Shown here: in pieces, positions 61,101 through 64,000 of the stretch
How the letters are laid out: every line of letters begins with the position of its first letter
Position numbering within the stretch: the first letter of the stretch is position 1
Origin: Membranipora membranacea
Taxonomy: Eukaryota; Bryozoa; Gymnolaemata; Cheilostomatida; Membraniporidae
Length of the DNA: 64,000 nucleotides
NCBI GenBank assembly: GCA_914767715.1
Contig: OU612065.1
Span: 30,380,001-30,444,000, forward strand
Direction: 5' to 3'
Program-made: the position numbers and the translations under genes
Notes under the pieces: model-generated
Database searches by the model: none
Seen by the model: only the letters and a program-made list of their open reading frames with translations
What the model was told of the DNA's origin: nothing

Positions 61101-63621
61101 AATTGTTACCTTTGAGCCCATTATCAATGTCTGTCATGTGCTGTCCGTTACAGCCTGTTATGTTCTGTTTATCTCAAACTGTCTATTTCTTGTGTTCCTT
61201 TTGAACCCTAGAGGCGTATATATCTCTTTAATTGTAGTTTAGTATAGCTAGTTTTGGGGTAACTTTATGTCTAAGCCTAAGGTCTGAGTTTATCAAAGTT
61301 GTGAGGTTGCGTAAGCGTTAGGTTGCCAAGTTTGACTTTTTCATGCCCGAAAAGGCAATCTTTCCCTCTTGCAAATGTTTTACTCCACTAGGGTGGTTTT
61401 TTTATTATTGAGTAACCACATTGAATGTTTATCTGCCAGGTGTCTGACGAGTTAGACTTAGGTTGTACTCCTCTCGATGAGATTGATACAGCAGTACCTG
61501 CAGACGATGATCGTCTGTCTGTGACACTTATCAACTCTACAAACAGCAGCTCTTTGACTCCAGGAGGTAATAATGACTTCAGCTCCGGTGTCACTTCCAC
61601 AACATCACCTAGAAGCAGCAGCCAAGAACAAAGTACAAACTCAGAACAATCACTGATTGATTTAGGTGGTAGTGGTAACTCCAATATGAATAGTTCACAA
61701 TCTGCAACAACGGCGGCCGTGTTTGACCCGCTTCTCTCTGGTGCTAAAACTACTATGGAGTTGAGTTTGAACTCATCAGAAGGAATGACTAAATCTACTG
61801 ACTCATTGAAGAAACAGACAGGTATGTCCCCAGGAAAAGTTGACTGACTTGAAGCTGTGTTTGTCTTTAAAAAATGTCTGACAACGAGGTTAAACAATGC
61901 GGTAAGACCTGGAACTTGAAGCAGTCACAGTGCTCTATGCTAAAACTATAGTCATTAATGTAAATTTATGAAAAACCAAAGTACATCTTGAACTAAACTG
62001 GGCAGGAAATCATGTGCCATTATAGGTTCTTTTATGAGTTCAGCCCTCAAGTTTGTGTCTCTCTTTCATGTTAGAAGTAAGGCAAGCATCAGGTAAGATA
62101 TAAGCATTTCAACCCAACCAGATCCCACCGTATATAATTGACCATCCGCTCAGCTCAAGGATGAAATCCTTGCTCAGCTTTACATGTTTTTATTTTCATT
62201 ATTTTATCAATGTGATTATAACCATCTGAATTACAATACTGTGGGTTCTGAGCTCAAAACCAGCTAATGGCTTTATACCCAATGTTTGAGAATGACCCAT
62301 CCATTGTGTCAGCTGCATCCGCTTCATAATTACTCATAACCATAACCTTTCAAAAATGAAAATATTTTAAAGATTTTTAATTTTTGCTTGTTTGCTAATT
62401 GAAATGGCTAAATATTATTTCCACTTACTATAAGCTTTAGGGAAAGTTCTCCATGATAGATTTTACAAAGGAATTAAAAATTTAAATCAAAAACACTAAT
62501 ATTTCCATCTTGAATTTGACAATTTGTGGCCAGGTTGTCAAATTTAATTCATCCTGTAGGATAGGAATTCCTAGAAATTAAGCTATGTCTGTAGGAGGTA
62601 AACATAGCAAGAGAGATGACCACCCAAATACATAGCCAGTAGCTTCACTGTTAGTATTGGTGTTGTTATGTTGATGGATAATATCGTTTGACTGTATTAT
62701 AAGTTGACCGGTGTATTGTGTAATATTTATTATATTATATTTATTATATTATATTGTATTATATTTAGTCAAGTCAGACGATCCGCTCGGCTTCTTCTCA
62801 ACTCAAGACTCCACACAAATAAGTAAAAGTACTCCTAAGTCATCTACAGACACCCTGAACTCAGTCAGCAGTCAGCAGTTACCCTCCGCTGCCTCTATGG
62901 ATATCGGTATGATATATACTAAAACTGATAAGATCAAAGTCCACCGAAAAGACGCAAAACTGCCCGGCTCAGTTGTCAGATCATAGCTTAGTTCATTGGT
63001 CAGAGTGATGCTAGCTCATGTTTGATCTACTTGCCTGCTTTGGAGTTGTTCCCCCTCCACTTGAGGGGAGCAACTCCAAATGTAGGCAAAATCATCTGGA
63101 CATTGTGCCGTGGTGTATATATCCTGACAATCCTCTGTAATCAACCAGTCACATGTCTCGATGATCCGAGCTTGCTTATCATGTGGACTAATATAATTCT
63201 GCATGTTGATTCAAGCCTGGTAGTGGTCTTCCGACAGGTAAGGGGGGGGGGGTGCTGCTGCAGTAGGAAGAAAGAGTTTTGGGACCTCACACTAACACTG
63301 CTGCCTTTCTGTTGTGAACATGTATTAATATCCTAATTCTGTTGTAGTCTGTTAGTAGTTTTTGAATTGTATGACGCAGATACCTTACTTACTAAATGGC
63401 TTGGGTTGTGTATGTATTTCTTTCAATTTTAAGGCAATCTGTTCGGTCGAGAATCACCTAAGAAGGTTATGACTAATGGAGGTACAGTGACTATGAATGG
63501 TTCTGGTGATGTGAAAAAGTATGAACTACTGCAACTGTCACCGGAGAATGAGAACGCCCCCTCACTGGAAACTCCTCAACTGAGAAAAAGCCTCAGTCTA
63601 GATTCTCGTAACAGCTATAAG
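43178..63621 (+). CDS. DENND4: DENND4-type Rab guanine nucleotide exchange factor, 5' complete, 3' end outside window
   Basis: DENND4 proteins (Crag in flies) activate Rab10 and related Rabs in membrane traffic. Exons: 43178-43341, 44439-44564, 45660-45846, 47232-47367, 47761-47933, 49787-50016, 50615-50740, 51544-51683, 52178-52276, 52646-52755, 53656-53778, 54338-54482, 54788-54986, 55354-55573, 55950-56144, 57669-57797, 58188-58302, 59428-59544, 59994-60218, 60737-60888, 61440-61821, 62769-62906, 63434-63621; 1273 residues in phase (the count excludes two candidate microexons). Order: [11 protein letters not shown] start; MABP region (about 50-250: [40 protein letters not shown]); uDENN/cDENN (about 250-500: [28 protein letters not shown]); dDENN (to about 660); PPR-like helices ([32 protein letters not shown]); then a Ser/Asn-rich linker. 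The C-terminal part is beyond the window. Which vertebrate paralogue is nearest is not determined. Confidence 0.96.
43948..44016. repeat. Pair of short palindromes around GAGTAAGGA/TCCTTACTC
   Basis: ATCACAGAGTAGGGATGTCC is followed by the near-perfect palindrome AGAGTAAGGATTTCCTTACT (43989-44010). In DENND4 intron 1. Related to 46272 and 53832. Confidence 0.65.
45847..47231. other. DENND4 intron 3
   Basis: Contains the 34-bp hairpin at 46272-46305: ATCACAGAG..CTCTGTGAT arms around TTAGGATATTTCCTTA. Nothing else stands out apart from CCCC(A/C)CC runs next to the donor. Confidence 0.6.
46272..46305. repeat. 34-bp hairpin element (ATCACAGAG / CTCTGTGAT)
   Basis: ATCACAGAGTTAGGATA and TTTCCTTACTCTGTGAT are nearly exact reverse complements. 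The flanks ATATG and AATAT extend the pairing slightly. Confidence 0.75.
49096..49165. repeat. AT microsatellite/palindrome
   Basis: About 70 bases of ATAT/TATA in DENND4 intron 5. A similar tract lies at 57470-57575 in intron 15. Confidence 0.8.
51748..51787. repeat. Hairpin GCAGGGAGGGTGAGA / TCTCACCATCCCTGC
   Basis: 15-base arms with one mismatch, about 60 bp after DENND4 exon 8. A second hairpin follows at 51861-51903. Confidence 0.7.
51861..51903. repeat. Hairpin ACCAAGGAGTTAAAG / CTTTAACTCCTTGGT
   Basis: The 15-base arms are fully complementary; the right arm carries a partial duplication (CTTTAACTTTAACTCC). DENND4 intron 8. Confidence 0.75.
52801..53269. mobile_element. TIR element interrupted by a SINE
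   Basis: Starts TTAAGGCTGGTCCACATTGT and ends with the near reverse complement (ATGTGGACCAGTCGTAA), both next to a TCCCAG/CTGGGA block. The SINE at 52851-53080 splits its CATC..CCCAGATGCTGG interior. Non-autonomous DNA element in DENND4 intron 10. Confidence 0.75.
52851..53080 (+). repeat. tRNA-derived SINE nested in a TIR element
   Basis: A box GTGGCGTAGTGGTTAAG, B box GGTTTGAATCCCGGTC, then CTGCTGAAGGAGGTGAGCTC; same family as the inverted copy at 9785. Ends near an AATAAAAAAG stretch, a likely A-rich tail. Confidence 0.85.
53464..53578. repeat. ~115-bp palindromic element copy
   Basis: TTAGATCTAGTTTACCTGCA at left; AGACCAATTGGATCTCACTT at right; interior CAGCCAGCGGCTG is palindromic. DENND4 intron 10, about 80 bp before exon 11. 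Confidence 0.65.
53832..53863. repeat. 32-bp hairpin element (ATCACTGAG / CCTCTGTGAT)
   Basis: Same family as 46272: AATCACTGAGTAGGGATA faces TCCTTCCTCTGTGAT. DENND4 intron 11. Confidence 0.65.
55228..55335. repeat. Degenerate GAAACTAT minisatellite
   Basis: About 10 imperfect units of a 9-10 base ACTATGAAA type in DENND4 intron 13, ending roughly 20 bp before exon 14. Confidence 0.75.
56960..57068. repeat. Degenerate GAGTCAAGTCT minisatellite
   Basis: About nine imperfect 11-12 base units; partly palindromic because AGTCAAGTC meets GACTTGACT. It opens a Ser-rich plus-strand frame (ESSLESS..) that is not a gene. DENND4 intron 15. Confidence 0.8.
58422..58982. mobile_element. TIR element carrying a 25-copy 12-bp array
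   Basis: Left end TTAAGCCTTGTACCCACCAA, right end GGGTACCAGGCTTTAG, near reverse complements. A second CCCACCAAT block occurs inside (about 58890). Holds the 12-bp array and an inner palindrome at 58821-58855. No coding capacity is credible. DENND4 intron 17. Confidence 0.7.
58521..58820. repeat. 25 perfect copies of CACAACATATCG
   Basis: Exactly 300 bases of identical 12-mers. It has no stop in most frames, hence long IAQH, TTYR, ISHN, CDML and VVRY repeat frames on both strands. Followed directly by CGCACGAAAGTAGAAT and its reverse complement. Confidence 0.97.
60299..60325 (+). CDS. DENND4: Candidate 27-nt microexon of DENND4, a copy of the end of exon 19
   Basis: After ATATACAG it reads YNMTGSY-type codons and ends at the same TT|GTAAGTA donor as exon 19 (60218). 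Length 27 and phase 1 on both sides, so inclusion keeps the frame. About 28 bases are identical to 60205-60224 and the intron start beyond. Confidence 0.5.
60350..60420 (+). repeat. SINE body fragment
   Basis: CCCCAGGTGTGCCAAAACC and CCTGCCTACAAAC resemble the 7438 and 22628 modules. No tRNA head beside it. Confidence 0.4.
60988..61082. repeat. ~95-bp palindromic element copy
   Basis: GTTGGATCCAATTTGCCCTC at left; AAATGCAGGCAAATGGGATC at right. DENND4 intron 20. Confidence 0.65.
62075..62092 (+). CDS. DENND4: Candidate 18-nt microexon of DENND4
   Basis: TTCATGTTAG precedes and GTAAGATA follows; it adds EVRQAS in phase 1 to phase 1 between exons ending 61821 and starting 62769. Weak support because it is short, but both splice sites are good. 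Confidence 0.45.
63024..63090. repeat. Compact palindromic element copy
   Basis: TTGATCTACTTGCCTGC, then GGAGTTGTTCCCCCTCCACT meeting its own complement GAGGGGAGCAACTCC, then TGTAGGCAAAATCATC. Near-continuous stem with a short loop. DENND4 intron 22. Confidence 0.75.
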
Positions 63622-64000
63622 GTACTTTATGACTGCAGGACAAGTGTCTAATAACAAGTGTCAACTAACAAGTGCTTGTTTTGTGTACATTACTTTCTAG
63701 CTCTAATCTTGTATCAGAAACCTTGATGAGTTTAACCGTCATTCATCATAATAGTTTTCTCTTTGCAACAAAAGGCAAAACATAGTTTGAGTGTTCAAAC
63801 TCATCTCGGGTTACTGGAAGCGACAGGTTGTAATCCAGACCAGCCAACTGATGGGATGTGATTGGTGATGGTGTGCTTCTACCAGCGACCCTAGCAGTGT
63901 TTTGGCGCTTCAATGAGGTTAAACCATATATGGTGATTAATGCTGATCATTATGTATAAATAAAGTGGAGAAGTTTGGTGGAACTGGGAGTCAGGCAAAA
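63622..64000. other. Start of a DENND4 intron at the right edge
   Basis: Follows the donor at 63622. No further exon was found before the window ends. Confidence 0.6.

Noticed and set aside
61388-61897. 169-residue minus-strand frame
   Set aside because: Antisense shadow of DENND4 exon 61440-61821, whose phase and similarity on the plus strand are clear.

Overview
The window is nuclear DNA of an animal. It is AT-rich and intron-rich (GT-AG introns, one clear GC-AG intron) and holds five protein genes of metazoan type, one canonical tRNA gene, several tRNA-derived SINE families and many short hairpin or MITE-like repeats. There is no sign of bacterial operons or CRISPR. Protein resemblance suggests an early-branching invertebrate such as a sponge, cnidarian or placozoan; this is inference, and no lineage marker in the window proves it.

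Layout. (1) 1-8458, minus strand: most of an M1-family membrane aminopeptidase (12 coding exons, 5' complete, 3' end beyond the left edge). (2) 8459-12600: divergent intergenic stretch with MITEs, an inverted SINE copy and a tRNA-Leu(AAG) gene on the minus strand at 12184-12265. (3) 13063-25448, plus strand: a complete eukaryotic elongation factor 2 kinase (EEF2K) in 14 exons plus a likely 21-nt microexon. (4) 25449-29052: mostly non-coding, with weak minus-strand open frames. (5) 29053-35731, plus strand: a three-exon gene for an ~840-residue protein I cannot name, with an N-terminal MATH/TRAF-like domain, further beta-rich segments, a short coiled coil and a ~370-residue disordered tail. (6) 38357-40089, minus strand: a complete BOLA3 gene, four exons. 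(7) 43178-63621, plus strand: a DENND4-type Rab GEF, 24 exons in the window plus two candidate microexons, continuing past the right edge.

All exon joins were made by hand. Reading phase is consistent at every junction of the five gene models, which is the main support for them. The genes do not form one pathway: they cover peptide trimming at the cell surface, control of translation elongation, mitochondrial Fe-S assembly and Rab activation. The densest unexplained material is repetitive: at least three hairpin families, a 25-copy perfect 12-bp array inside a TIR element, a SINE nested in a DNA element, and a duplicated microexon in DENND4.
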